Shown: piece after piece, positions 54,263 through 64,000 of the stretch
Position numbering within the stretch: the first letter of the stretch is position 1
Layout: each line of letters begins with the position of its first letter
NCBI GenBank assembly: GCA_946902875.1
Contig: OX336340.1
Span: 23,327,566 to 23,391,565 of the forward strand
Direction: 5' to 3'
DNA length: 64,000 nt
DNA from: Nematopogon swammerdamellus
Taxonomy: Eukaryota; Arthropoda; Insecta; Lepidoptera; Adelidae
The notes under the pieces: generated by a model
What the model saw: only the letters and a program-made list of their open reading frames with translations
Told to the model about the DNA's origin: nothing
Database searches by the model: none
Made by a program: the position numbers and the translations under genes

Positions 54263-54689
54263 TGATGATTTTCGAATCAAAAACAATCGCAAACTCTCAC
54301 AATACCATTTAGATTTGCGCGATTTTTCGGTCGCACTCTGCCCACAAGTGGGCCGCGTTAGTTCGCTTCCGTACGGAGTTGAAGTTATCCAATTAGACGG
54401 ATCGCCTCCCCCCGCCCCGCCTCCCCGCTTCCAGCGTGAAAGCCTCACTCGATGGAGCGAGTTAAGCTACGACGAATAGCCTCAAACTTTGGTACGACTG
54501 CTACAGCGGCGGTTAACTTGAGATTTTGATCGGTACTGGTGATATCAACTGGCAATTTGTAAACTATGCATTTTCCTACGTTATGATAGTTTTTAAACGG
54601 AGTATATATTATGTTGAAGGTATGTAAGTTCAGAGAGCGTAGCTTTAGAGGCACGTAGTACCAGATTGGGCAAGTGCGTAGTAGTCATA
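54263..54689. other. Unassigned stretch
   Basis: No gene recognised; short frames on both strands at 54245-54654. Confidence 0.35.
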
Positions 54690-54832
54690 CATAACCGACG
54701 ACCATGTATGAAGAATATTATTCGAGTGAGAAAGGCGGCAGGGGTGTGTCAGGATCGTGGCATTGGAGATCCGTTGACCCTGCCTACCCTACTGGCAAAC
54801 ATGCCTGACATTATGTATGTATATATGTAAAT
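54690..54832 (+). mobile_element. 3' end of the RTE-like LINE, short copy
   Basis: 'gtgtgtcaggatcgtggcat' 'tggagatccgttgaccctgc' matches 3300-3365, then 'gacattatgtatgtatat'. Only about the last 45 codons remain, with frame disruptions. Confidence 0.8.
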
Positions 54833-54836
54833 GTAC

Positions 54837-55026
54837 AGGATTAACAGAGGATTAACATAAGTCGACGTTTCGCCCGCTACGTCACGGGCTTCATCAGGAA
54901 CTGCGGGAGTTCTGGTACAACGGACACCAGACGTCGGCTCCAGGAACTCCCGCAGTTCCTGATGAAGCCCGTGACGTAGCGGGCGAAACGTCGACTTATG
55001 TAAGTCTTTAAACCTCTGTTAATCCG
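54837..55026. repeat. Long hairpin with 57-bp perfect arms
   Basis: 54855-54911 and 54945-55001 are exactly complementary ('gacgtttcgcccgctacgtc' region), with a 33-base loop. An outer pair 'ggattaacagagg' / 'cctctgttaatcc' extends the symmetry with an asymmetric bulge. Similar 'gggcgaaacgtcg' hairpins are widespread in insect repeats. Confidence 0.9.
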
Positions 55027-55134
55027 GAAACTTAAAAATGAATATAATTAATAACAGAGTAAACTTAAAAACATTAATGTACAGGATATTTATGCAGGGT
55101 ATGCTGATGGATCGACAGAGAAATAACAATAAGT

Positions 55135-55470
55135 CACTAAGAGCGAGGCGGAACGCCGAAGGCCGAGCTGCGTTTAGGTAATAGTTTCTCAAAGAAATTA
55201 ATTTACCGAGGGCGAGGCCGACGGACAAGCATCTTTCTTTGAAACGACTTACTCCAACACAGTAAACTCACTGAAGCTGAGCCCGAAGGCCGAGCTGCGT
55301 TCATGTAAAACATATACTTTCCCCAAAAATAGTAAGTCAGTAAAGGCAAGGCCGAAAGCAGAGCTGCTTTCCTGTGAAATATATACTTTTTCGAAAACTT
55401 CACCACGGGGAGATCGAAGACCGAGCTGCGTTCCAGTAAAATATATGATTTTTCGAAGAAAGTAATTTTA
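55135..55470 (+). repeat. Degenerate tandem array, ~63-bp unit
   Basis: 'gagctgcgtt' recurs at 55165, 55292, 55361 and 55423, with a degenerate unit between the first two. Units pair 'gaaggcCgagctgcgtt' with an AT-rich 'aaaatatatactttttcg'. Confidence 0.75.
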
Positions 55471-55656
55471 AAAGAAGAAGGAAGCGTTCAGATAAAAGAA
55501 TGAATGCATCTCCCGAAGTGAGTCAATTAGCGCCACGTCGAAGGCCTAAGATAATGTGGCGCGCGGGGCTAACTCGGACTTGACCAGTTATTTAGATTAG
55601 AAATTATCTAAAGATATTAGAAATATAGAATATCTGCTAATGCCTCATCGATATGC
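55471..55656. other. Short unassigned spacer
   Basis: Nothing recognised. Confidence 0.3.
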
Positions 55657-55664
55657 GTTCCGGC

Positions 55665-56393
55665 TAGGGTTACCAAGTGTCATGTAGGAAAATCCGGGAG
55701 GAAAAACAAAAAACTACCAAAAAGTAACATTAACCGTCTCTAAACCCTAACTAATGTGGAATTGGTAATTATCCATACTTCTACAAATATGCATTACTAG
55801 TATGAGTAACATTGTCACAAATTAACTAAGTTACCTATATGTGTATAATAGTTTTAAAACTAATATTAATACATTGACTTTTTGCCGTACATGATATAAG
55901 AAGGCTAATTAATTTAATTACTATGTCTGTTGAGAGTTAAATTAATTGGTTTTTACCATCCATCCGGATTTGTCGGGACATGTCCGGATTTTTGCCCCCT
56001 GTGTCTGGCTTTTTAATTTGTGGCGGATTTTTGACTTAGATGGAATGTTTTTAAATTGATGTATAATTTTCACATTAAATTGTAAAAATAAATCATAAGT
56101 ATTAAATCCTCCTTCTATCTTAATACAAGTAATCCTATCTACATATAAGTAATTACTACATAAAAGACCACTAGTGTGTCTTATGTCAACTTAAAATAAT
56201 CGACTTCGTGGGATTTTGTTATTCAGTTTGTGACTAAAATATCCGGACTATATTTGAAATGTTCGGCTTTTTGTCAGGATTTTTCAAATTCCTAAATTGG
56301 ACTTTTATGCATAATTCCGGGATACCGAGATTTTAGAGATATGGAGTCTGAATCCGGGAGTATCCCGGAAGTCCGGGAGGGTTGGTAACCCTA
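55665..56393. mobile_element. hAT-like element, 729 bp
   Basis: Ends 'tagggttaccaa' and complement 'ttggtaacccta', flanked by 'gttccggc' (55657-55664) and 'gttccgac' (56394-56401), an 8-bp target duplication with one mismatch. The interior repeats 'tccgg(g)at' themes ('atccggatttgtcgggacat', 'gtccggatttttg') seen in a widespread insect repeat. No transposase frame. Confidence 0.8.
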
Positions 56394-56401
56394 GTTCCGA
56401 C

Positions 56402-56615
56402 TGAACTTCGCAATCCACAACACGGGCGGCCACGTTACAGGTCGGCTAAAATAAGTGAGGTACTAAGGAAGGAATCTAGAACGATTGAGGAGGATTGCCT
56501 CCGCCCGGTGGTGGTGGGATTAAGCCCGCTCCGTACAGACCGAAATTTTTTACAGACATATGCACCGGACTGTCTGAGCAAACGTGGCGCCCTCTCTGGG
56601 ACACGAATGCAACTA
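56402..56615. other. Unassigned stretch
   Basis: Part of an open frame (56382-56714) without a domain. Confidence 0.3.
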
Positions 56616-56815
56616 TTTAATTTTTTTTTACTAGGACTAGGTGCCATGTCTGTGCTTTCATTTGCTGGTTCCGGCTACAACGAACTGGATGAAAAACACG
56701 AACTATTTATATAGTCGCTTCGACCGGCCTTTCATTCAGTGCGGTGGTACCAACCCGGGTGGGAAAAAAGACTACCACCTAGTAAGGTATGATGCGAAGG
56801 GACCTACAGATGGAA
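56616..56815 (-). mobile_element. SINE family E fragment, minus strand
   Basis: Complement of 'gtaggtccctt', 'cccgggttggtaccaccgc', 'gtgtttttcatccagttcg' and 'catggcaccta', with an A tail (T run at 56622-56629). Confidence 0.75.
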
Positions 56816-56874
56816 CTTTTGATTTGATTTGATTTGAAATGTTAAGTTAGTTTAAAAGAGTCGCAGTTGTAAAA

Positions 56875-56955
56875 TCCCATTAGGTGTCTAACGACGTCCA
56901 CCGACATTCGGTTGTATGCGTGGGTTGCGAATGCTATGCCGACCTGAATATATTC
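56875..56955 (-). pseudogene. LINE family G 3' end fragment
   Basis: Complement of 'ggcatagcattcgcaaccc' and 'gacgtcgttagacacctaat'. Confidence 0.65.
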
Positions 56956-57429
56956 GGGAAATCATGAAATTGAAACGAAAGTATGGCATGACGGCATTTT
57001 CGCGAAAGAAAATTATTTTTTAAATTGGCGCGGGGTCTACGAAAACGGCTGCGAATAAATAAAAGAGGAATATTTAATTACTACGAGCACACTCGCTCTT
57101 GATTGCGAAAACCAAAGCGTCGTATGTAGGTTAGGTATCAGTGTGAGTGCTTTACACCAGACAGTCCGCATGGCACAGCCACCCATGTTGGTTTACACAA
57201 AAAAGACGTATTTCTTGCACAATGTGCTGGTTCAGTATTTTTTTCGGAATGTAAGGCTTCTTTTATGTGGAAATACCAATTTTTAGTACATTTGGGTCAG
57301 CATATTTTGTCCCACAAAATTTACCTCCAAAATCGAAATTCGACTCGGAGTCAGTGTTTGGGTCATAAACTCTATAAATGTACCAAATTTTAATGGTTTT
57401 CGAGCTACCTATGTCCAGCGCGTAAGGGT
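56956..57429. other. Unassigned stretch
   Basis: Nothing recognised. Confidence 0.35.
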
Positions 57430-57700
57430 AAAAAATAAGCACACCCGGGCGCTGTCAGAACTTTGATGGGACCGTTCGACCGTTGAGGCTGCCTAAACGT
57501 AGTTTGAACGCCATTTAAACATGTATCTTGACCATTTACGTTTTTCTTGAAGTGCATGTATCCCTTCCCTTACCGTATCTTCTGTTATTAGGTGGTAGGA
57601 TTTAACCAGTCCAGATCGATACCACCGCATTGAACCAAAGTGTAGGTCGAAGCGGCTAGTTCAGTGTAGCCGGCACGACCGAAGGAAAGCACTGATATGT
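57430..57700 (+). mobile_element. SINE family E, rearranged copy
   Basis: 5S-like 'aagcacacccgggcgctgtc' and 'gaactttgatgggaccg', then a 60-bp intruding piece, then the body 'ttaggtggtaggatttaacc' to 'gtagccggcacgaccgaagg'. Confidence 0.7.
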
Positions 57701-57712
57701 TATATGACACCA

Positions 57713-58290
57713 AGCCACAGACGATTTGTAGGCTCACTCAGTCTGTTCTACAGATACTATCATGGACGTTGCTCGGAGCAACTTGCATCCCTTATCCTTG
57801 CCATCCAACCTATGTTCGCAGCACTCGCCGCAGAGAAACTGAACAGTATTTTTTTTATGGGTAGCGCGACATCTGGCATCGTTTCACCTACAAGTAGTTG
57901 TCTAACGATGCCCATGGACATTCTGTGATGCACGGGGATTGCGAATGCCATACCGGCCTGACAGGAGCCTTTTCACGCCCCTTTTGAAAAACCCCAGGCT
58001 GGAAATATATGGGCAGGAAGTGCGTTCCACATTTTCCCGGTTCTGTGAACAAAATACCTACAGAACTGGTTGGTGCGCATCCGTTTTGTTGTTGAGATTG
58101 GGGTTTTGAGAAGTTTTTTTATCGGACCGCTAGTGTCGGGAACTGTCTTCCGGCGATTATGTTTCCCGAATCCATTAACCTGGGTGTCTTCAAAATCCGT
58201 GTTAACAGACTATAAAGCCTAGCAACAGCCCGCAAATCTGCTGGCATGGCGCCTCACTGAGCGTGGTTTCGCGAGGAGAGGTATTTTTGG
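57713..58290 (+). pseudogene. LINE family J 3' end, split by LINE G
   Basis: 57713-57848 ('RFVGSLSLFYRYYHGRCSEQ') and 58105-58290 (matching 39610-39790, with 'gcgtggtttcgcgagga') are two halves of one LINE J tail. The gap holds a minus-strand LINE G end. Confidence 0.75.
57849..58080 (-). mobile_element. LINE family G 3' end nested in LINE J
   Basis: On the minus strand: 'FFKRGVKRLL'-type coding, 'ggccggtatggcattcgcaa', 'aatgtccatgggcatcgtta' and a poly-A tail (T run at 57849-57857). Confidence 0.75.
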
Positions 58291-58329
58291 CTCTGTTAAC
58301 TGCACCATTGGTCCCTCGGCACAGCCACC

Positions 58330-58590
58330 CAGAAAAGCCCCACTGCGTCTGCCTCCGTCCATGTCGTAAAAGGGATAAGGAGAATATGCCGTGCCAAAGG
58401 GCGATATGATAGCGACCTCTCACTTTGGCACGGTCCTTCCACCGTGTCATGCAGCAGGTGGATTTTCGTGTCTTACTTGCTGCTTGATAGTTATCTTGTC
58501 TGAATGCATTGCTAAACGTGGTGATCGGTGTTGTGCTGTAATTTGCCAGAGTCCTTGCAGTATAACACCGATTACTGTGCTTACTTTACT
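58330..58590 (+). repeat. LINE-tail-like repeat H, second long copy
   Basis: 'gccccactgcgtctgcctc', 'catgtcgtaaaaggga', 'tcacggtcctt'-like and 'cttacttgctgcttgatagt', parallel to 52100-52335. Confidence 0.65.
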
Positions 58591-59062
58591 AACGTAAATA
58601 TGTATATATCTACGTTCCTCGTTTATAAATGATAAATGTTAAAATGTTAAAAATATGACGAAAACGAGTGCAGTGTACTGTCTATGGATGATGAATAAAG
58701 AATAAAGAATATATTTTCCCCTTTATTTTCCCCTAGTGTATGTCCTGTGAAAAAATGTTACCATATCGCGGTCACCCGATATTCCAGAGGCGTAGCACGG
58801 ATCCTCCTAAACAATTAACTATAATCCAATTTTTCCACCCAGAAAATTAACACTGGCCCATTTCGCGCGCTCGCGTCGCGACATTTATATCAATAGTACC
58901 TGCGGCCGTGTTCGCCAGGGACGGAACCCATTACGACCAATATTATGTAATATTTTTGCGTGCGACATGAAACACGTTAAACAGAAGTTGCTGTCAAATT
59001 TCATGCAAAAAACCTCAAACACCTCAAAATGTGTAAGGTTGAGGTTCATTTCATTGTCGAAA
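58591..59062. other. Unassigned stretch
   Basis: 'gatgatgaataaagaataaa' at about 58687-58705 looks like another retroposon tail. The rest is unrecognised. Confidence 0.4.
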
Positions 59063-59380
59063 CCTAGAACGATAAAAAAGGTATGGACGCCGGACTGTCA
59101 AATGCTTATATGAGAACTAGCGTCGCCGAGTTGCGGGGAGCGGAGTGTACTTACCGATGATAAGATATTCCACTATTGTGCACACTAAACTTGGCTGTAG
59201 TGTTTTTACACGTAAACACAGAGCACGCGGGCATTTTAAACAGGTTTTTGCGAACGCAGCCGATGAAAGACTGACGGGCCAGCGCGAGACCGTCCATATA
59301 AAACAAGCATGCTTTTGCTTATATCGTGTTACGCTGGCGAGGATAGGGTTGGGGGTCCATACCTTTTTTATCGTTCTAGG
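59063..59380. mobile_element. Inverted-repeat-bounded unit, 25-bp perfect ends
   Basis: 'cctagaacgataaaaaaggt' + 'atgga' at 59063-59087 is complementary to 59356-59380. The interior is 268 bp of normal composition with open frames on both strands (90 and 100 codons), neither with a motif. It could be a small MITE; flanking duplications are not clear. Confidence 0.6.
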
Positions 59381-61157
59381 TCGAAACACTCGGTCGCAGT
59401 TCAGTTTGTTCTTGGGAAAACATAGAAAAATACTAAAAAAAGGCTAATTAAAGTGAAAAAAAGACGCATAGTGCACACGCGACAGTGAGTGCGACAGATT
59501 CGAATAAAGGTAAGCGTTCACAATCGGCATCGTACGCAACGCACGCAGCGCATCAAACGTATTTTTTATTTAATTTACTTATTAGGAAACTTAACAGCTA
59601 ATACTACTACATAAAAGACTATTACATAAAAGAAAAAAAATTACAGAGTCAAGAATAAAGTTTACGAATTGCAAACTATAATATATAAATATATACGTCC
59701 TGCTAACTAAACAAAAGAAGAAGAAAAATAAAACAAATATAATTAAAAATAAATAACTAAGACAAAAACAAATAACTATTAGATTAAACATTCATGAATA
59801 GAAGTGCGTTCCGAATTCGAATGCAACTATCCGGTCACGACGACAACGACGTCCTGAAAATCCGAATGCAACGCGTCGGCCGGCGGCGGCGGAGGCGGCC
59901 GCGGCATCAGGATTCCAAGTGCTGGGGATTTAGCGCACGCATACGCAGTAGTTCTAAAAATCCGTTCGACGTGTTGCGCACGTTCCTACTCGTAACATTC
60001 TATAGGGCAGGTGGCACTGAGGCAACAAGATTATGTGCTGTCACACCTCTTTCACAGAATAAATGTAGAGAACATGTTCATTACGCGTCGAAATGGGGAC
60101 ATCCCATTTTTTTGGAATGGGTTGAAATATAGAAATCAGTCCAACTGGGTGGGAAACCTTTGCTTATACCTTTCTCAACAGGATAGCTATCGGCGGCCAT
60201 CTTCCTCCGAGCGCGGCGCGTTTTTCTAACTCTGCGCCTTTCCCCAAGAAAGACAATAATGAACTTACGGTTAGGGTTCTGTACCAAAAAAAAAATCAGA
60301 TTCCTCGTCCACCCGTCTGTGTATCTGTAAGGCCTTAACTTGTATGTAGTACGGTGTACCAGACAAAAAATGAAACCTAGGAACCAGTGCCTATTTGACG
60401 TTATTCCAGTCGGGTTATAATTTTACACGATAACACACTTCTGGGGTGGGGTTTTCAGTTACCCCGCGCCGGAGGGTGGGGTGGGAACTGACCCCTCGTA
60501 AATAACGCTCTCAGGCGCCCCCAGACGGCTGAGGCCGAACGCCTTTTCAGGAGTTACCGCCACGAGAAATAATTCTCTTTTCTCACCTGAATCTTGACCT
60601 TTGCGCTCTTCATCTACCTGCGGACGCTCATTTTGAATCATAGATTATAGCTCGTGGCTCCGCTCATGGCGTGATTCTGTACCTCAAATGAACAAATTCG
60701 GCCTTTGTATTAATAAAAATAAAAACACGATCCACCGTACGTTTTTCGATGTTACCGCCGCAAAAATATAATATATTATGCCGCCGCAAAAATATATATA
60801 ATATTATGTGATCAGATCATGAAGGTTTTTTTTAGGAAACCTTAAATCTAGATAAAGAGGAGGTTAGAAAATACTTTCATCACCAACACAATCTTAGTAT
60901 AAATCATGCAGATAATTTTACTTAAGACAACTGTAGGTAACTTCACTTCAACTCCACTTAAAAAAAACAATCACGATCCACACCACACATTTTTCGAATT
61001 TACAGCCACAAAAAGATGTGACCATTTTTTTTATAATCTCCCTTTAACATCTTGGTTGGTTGGTACTCTTAACTCTCACCAATCCTGAACCACACACCAG
61101 ATTATAGTCGCAAAACTGATAGCTAAAATAAAAACAATCTATTCTTAGCACGTTTGG
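59381..61157. other. Unassigned stretch
   Basis: AT-rich 59560-59790; CpG-rich (cgg)n patch at 59880-59900. A 60-codon minus-strand frame (60641-60459) has a donor-like 'caggtgagaa' inside it. A weak direct repeat about 240 bp apart ('cacgatccac'...'ttttcga') lies at 60726 and 60972. No gene called. Confidence 0.35.
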
Positions 61158-61335
61158 AGTGTACCAATGAGTTTTTCCTGACGAAAAAATTTACATGCGG
61201 AAGCGGTGTAAAACTGTAGGTCCCTTCCCTTGCCCCTTCTAGGTGGTAGGCTCAAATTGTAGGCGACTGGGTTGATACCACCGTACTGGATGTGAGATAG
61301 TCGCATAGCAGCCTACGCTGTGTTCTCGACATTGG
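61158..61335 (+). mobile_element. SINE family D, head truncated
   Basis: 'gtaccaatgagtttttcctg', 'tgtaaaactgtaggtccctt', 'ctaggtggtaggctcaaatt', 'ccaccgtactggatg'. Confidence 0.75.
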
Positions 61336-62094
61336 TACGCACTCTGTACGAAAACTAACACCAGACTGACGTGCCACACGTACGAATGTGTGAGTCGACG
61401 TAGTGAGTGCACACGCGCCCACGTCCGCTGACGTCGCAGACGTGTGCGTCGGCCCAATGAGTTTCCAGCTTAAAAGTATGTACGAGTATCTTACCGTGGG
61501 CGGCGAGACGCGCGCGCGACGCGCGGAGTCTGACGGTGAGCGACACTCACCGTGACCTACCATAACGCACGGTCGGGCGCAACCAAAATGAGCGTAGACC
61601 CTGGTGCATGTGACTTAGACCTTGTAAGTTCGCATCTGAACATTAATTAATTCTCGAGATATGCCGGATTTCTTTGGTGAAAAAATTATGTTTCCTCAGT
61701 AGTTAGTTGATTGAGTTTACAGACAGATGTTGCACTTATAATAGTACGGATGAAAAGATGATGGCGTGAAGTTAATTAAAAGATGAACGAGTCCAGCCTT
61801 GAATTAATTTGGTGATAATGTGGGTGTGATGAGGAATCCTTGACTAACTGACCGAAATGGTTTAATTGGAAATTAAATTGGGGCTCAAATTTGAAGACTG
61901 TTAGGTTTGATTTTATCTGAATTATCTGATTACATTATTTTAATGTTGCACGGAGATGCGAGAACTCAGGTAAACAATTATAGCACAACACCGATTACCA
62001 TGTTGAGCAAAATATTAGGACAAGACGATTATCAGGCAGCAAGTAAGGCACGTGACATGTGCCTACCAATTTTTTTATTAAAAGCGCGACATGT
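61336..62094. other. Unassigned stretch
   Basis: CpG-rich 61380-61560 with overlapping frames on the minus strand lacking motifs. Confidence 0.35.
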
Positions 62095-62290
62095 GGCGCC
62101 TTGCCACCCATAAGGTGTCTATCGACGCCAATGGACATTCGGACGTATGCGTTGAGGTTGCGAATGACATGGCGGCCTAAGAGGTGACTATTCCCGCCCC
62201 TCTTGAAGGACCCGAGACTGTACTTGGGGGGAAATATATGGACAAGGAGAGCGCTTCAGAGATTACCGGTTCTGTAGAGGAAAGATCTGC
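62095..62290 (-). pseudogene. LINE family G 3' end
   Basis: Complement of 'cagaaccggtaatc', 'gggtccttcaagaggggcgg' and 'cattggcgtcgatagacacc', ending in the family's 'ttatgggtgg' without a clear poly-A. Confidence 0.7.
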
Positions 62291-63260
62291 AGAATCGATT
62301 ACTAAGTGGGTGGATCAACTTTTTCTTGTTTTTGGTATTTGTCTGAAAAAAGGATATTATAATGATAAATTCATCTTATTTTAATAGTTACAGCAACTCT
62401 CAGATAAGTAATTGATTAATAAGAAAGAAGCTGCACAAAGAATTTTGAGTATTATTTTTTTTAAATATTGGTTACCCTGAGGACAACCCCTTTTTTCCAT
62501 ACAAAACTGGGGACAAAATTGTCCCCTGGGTCACCCCTAAAAATTGGTTAATTTTTTATTTTAAATAGTTGTCTACTTTTTTTTCCAATTGCCTATAAAT
62601 CTAAGTATTTTATACTTTTTGATTTTCAACTAAGTAATAAATTGTAATTTAAAAAAAAATATTTGACTTTGCAGCTGGTTTTACGTTACAAGATAAAGTT
62701 GATCCACCCAAGTATTAGCGGTAAGTCCAGCGTGTGTATGCAATCCCTGCCAAGTGCGCGTGGTGCGAAGGTGGAAAGGCTTACTTACTTGACTGAGGAA
62801 GAACCGTACCGAGGTGACAGGTGGCTATCCTGTCTCTCTTTAGACTGTGACTATTATTTTCAACCGAATCCTACACCGTCCAATACTTAAATGAAAGCAC
62901 AACAACGCTGTGTCGATAGTGATACATTTGAAAGCACAACTTCGAAATGTCACGGAGGCTGTGTCGATAGTGATACATTTGCGCAAAACAAAATGCCTTC
63001 GTGACTGGAGTCAGTCCGCGTGAATACCAGAACAAGATACGGATGAAGCAGAAATATCGCGGGAGCAGTACTTGCGTACTATATGTTGACTTTTGACATG
63101 GTCTTACATGCATACATAAAGGGATTGAAAAAAAAACTGTTTAAAAAAAACATTGAACCGTCTTAGTAGTAACTGTCAGACTCTTGGTACATTCAAAATC
63201 CTGCTGAAGAAACATTATCTTAGCAGTTGCTCTGTTGTGGAATAAGGTATTATGTATGTA
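62291..63260. other. Unassigned stretch with a 51-bp-spaced direct repeat
   Basis: 'gctgtgtcgatagtgataca' occurs at 62907 and 62958, each followed by 'tttg'. 'tgaaagcacaac' occurs twice in the same area. Otherwise nothing recognised. Confidence 0.45.
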
Positions 63261-63552
63261 ACACCGGCTGCACGCACGAAAAAAAAGTGTCACGTTCCAT
63301 CTGAGCCTGTGTGTGCAAGCGAGAGCGCGTAACAAGCGATAGAGAGGCACAATCGGTATAGTCAAAGTTACCATGGAAACGTCTTAAGAAGGAAAACTGT
63401 CAAGATCAGACAACAGAAGTTTATTGATGGCCAGTCACAAGATCATTAATCTTTCTACTGGAAATTTACTGATCTTTGCTCTATGTACTACGATTATTCC
63501 ACGTCATCACGTAAAACTATGGTCCGTAAACCGACTTTACAAACAACCAATT
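63261..63552 (-). repeat. Dispersed repeat M, right copy
   Basis: Inverted partner of 35935-36236, about 27 kb away, with high similarity across the whole length. Confidence 0.85.
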
Positions 63553-63734
63553 TTTAATATTATATACTGTATCTATGTACTGATATGATATGTATATTTA
63601 CATATATTTATATTTATATGTATTTATTTGTTTATGTTATGTATATTTGTATAAGTATGTATTACGTATATATTACTTTCCTGTCCAAATGTTTGCACTA
63701 CCCTTGCCATATTTCTTCTTCACTTACTCTCATC

Positions 63735-63880
63735 ATCGAAAGGTTGACTGGAAGAAATCACTTAAAGTGATAAGTCCGCCTTTGCACGCTACTTTTCTCT
63801 TGTTTCTGTGCGAATTATTGTTAACTTCTATTGCTCTTCTGTATGTTATCTTCTGTCTTGTGTATTTCTATTCTATTCTA
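63735..63880 (+). repeat. Dispersed repeat C
   Basis: 'ttgactggaagaaatcactt' 'aaagtgataagtccgccttt' to a ttcta reiteration, parallel to 34503-34645. Confidence 0.7.
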
Positions 63881-64000
63881 ATTTAACCGACTTCAAACCC
63901 TAAAAAGTATTAAATAATATTTTGATCTTGAGTAGAAGGCGGTACGCGTAGAGCTATCAGCTGTGTAGACAACACACACGCCTATTCAAACTAGTGATTA

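Overview
The window looks like transposon-rich, gene-poor nuclear DNA from an insect, most probably a moth or butterfly. Three things point that way. It is AT-rich with CpG-rich islets. It holds a (CCTAA)n tract of the arthropod telomere type. It is packed with dispersed repeats of kinds common in Lepidoptera: the 'aaccggccaagtgcgagtc' family with GTCT/GTCC runs, the 'gtaaaaggcgactaaggg' LINE tail, and SINEs with tRNA heads. No bacterial operon, rRNA gene or convincing functional tRNA gene is present. Almost every open reading frame is either a decayed transposon gene or chance.

Layout. 1-3.7 kb: a tandem duplication, then a 5'-truncated non-LTR retrotransposon with a 369-codon open frame, inserted into an older repeat whose empty copy lies at 53.9-54.3 kb. 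3.9-9 kb: a 143-bp tandem array, a TA-flanked MITE, and a 260-bp triple repeat. 12.9-13.9 kb: a tRNA-headed SINE and a 121-bp tandem array. 15.3-20.5 kb: a YqaJ-type exonuclease relic, then a Ty3/Gypsy-class gag-protease-RT-integrase wreck lying between inverted repeats of about 640 bp. 20.8-26.5 kb: SINE, foldback elements, a 212-bp palindrome and a 971-bp hAT-like element. 26.6-27.7 kb: a possible small two-exon gene on the minus strand with a LINE remnant in its intron. 29.47-29.58 kb: an interstitial telomeric tract. 30.8-32.4 kb: AT-rich tandem units. 33-46 kb: dense SINE clusters with LINE 3' ends. 47-64 kb: nested LINEs, SINEs, hairpins, a second hAT-like element and a 300-bp inverted partner of a repeat at 36 kb.

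The most coherent biology is a SINE superfamily. One shared body (core around 'ggttggtaccaccg') is joined to at least three heads: a plain tRNA-like head (family D), a tRNA-like head with a 5S-rRNA-like segment between its A and B boxes (family E), and a LINE-tail-like head (family H) fused at the same point in two copies. The autonomous partners visible here are fragments of at least four LINE lineages, all disabled. Coordinates of repeat ends are good to about 5-20 bp. Family names A, B, C, D, E, F, G, H, J, K, M are local labels used only in this report.
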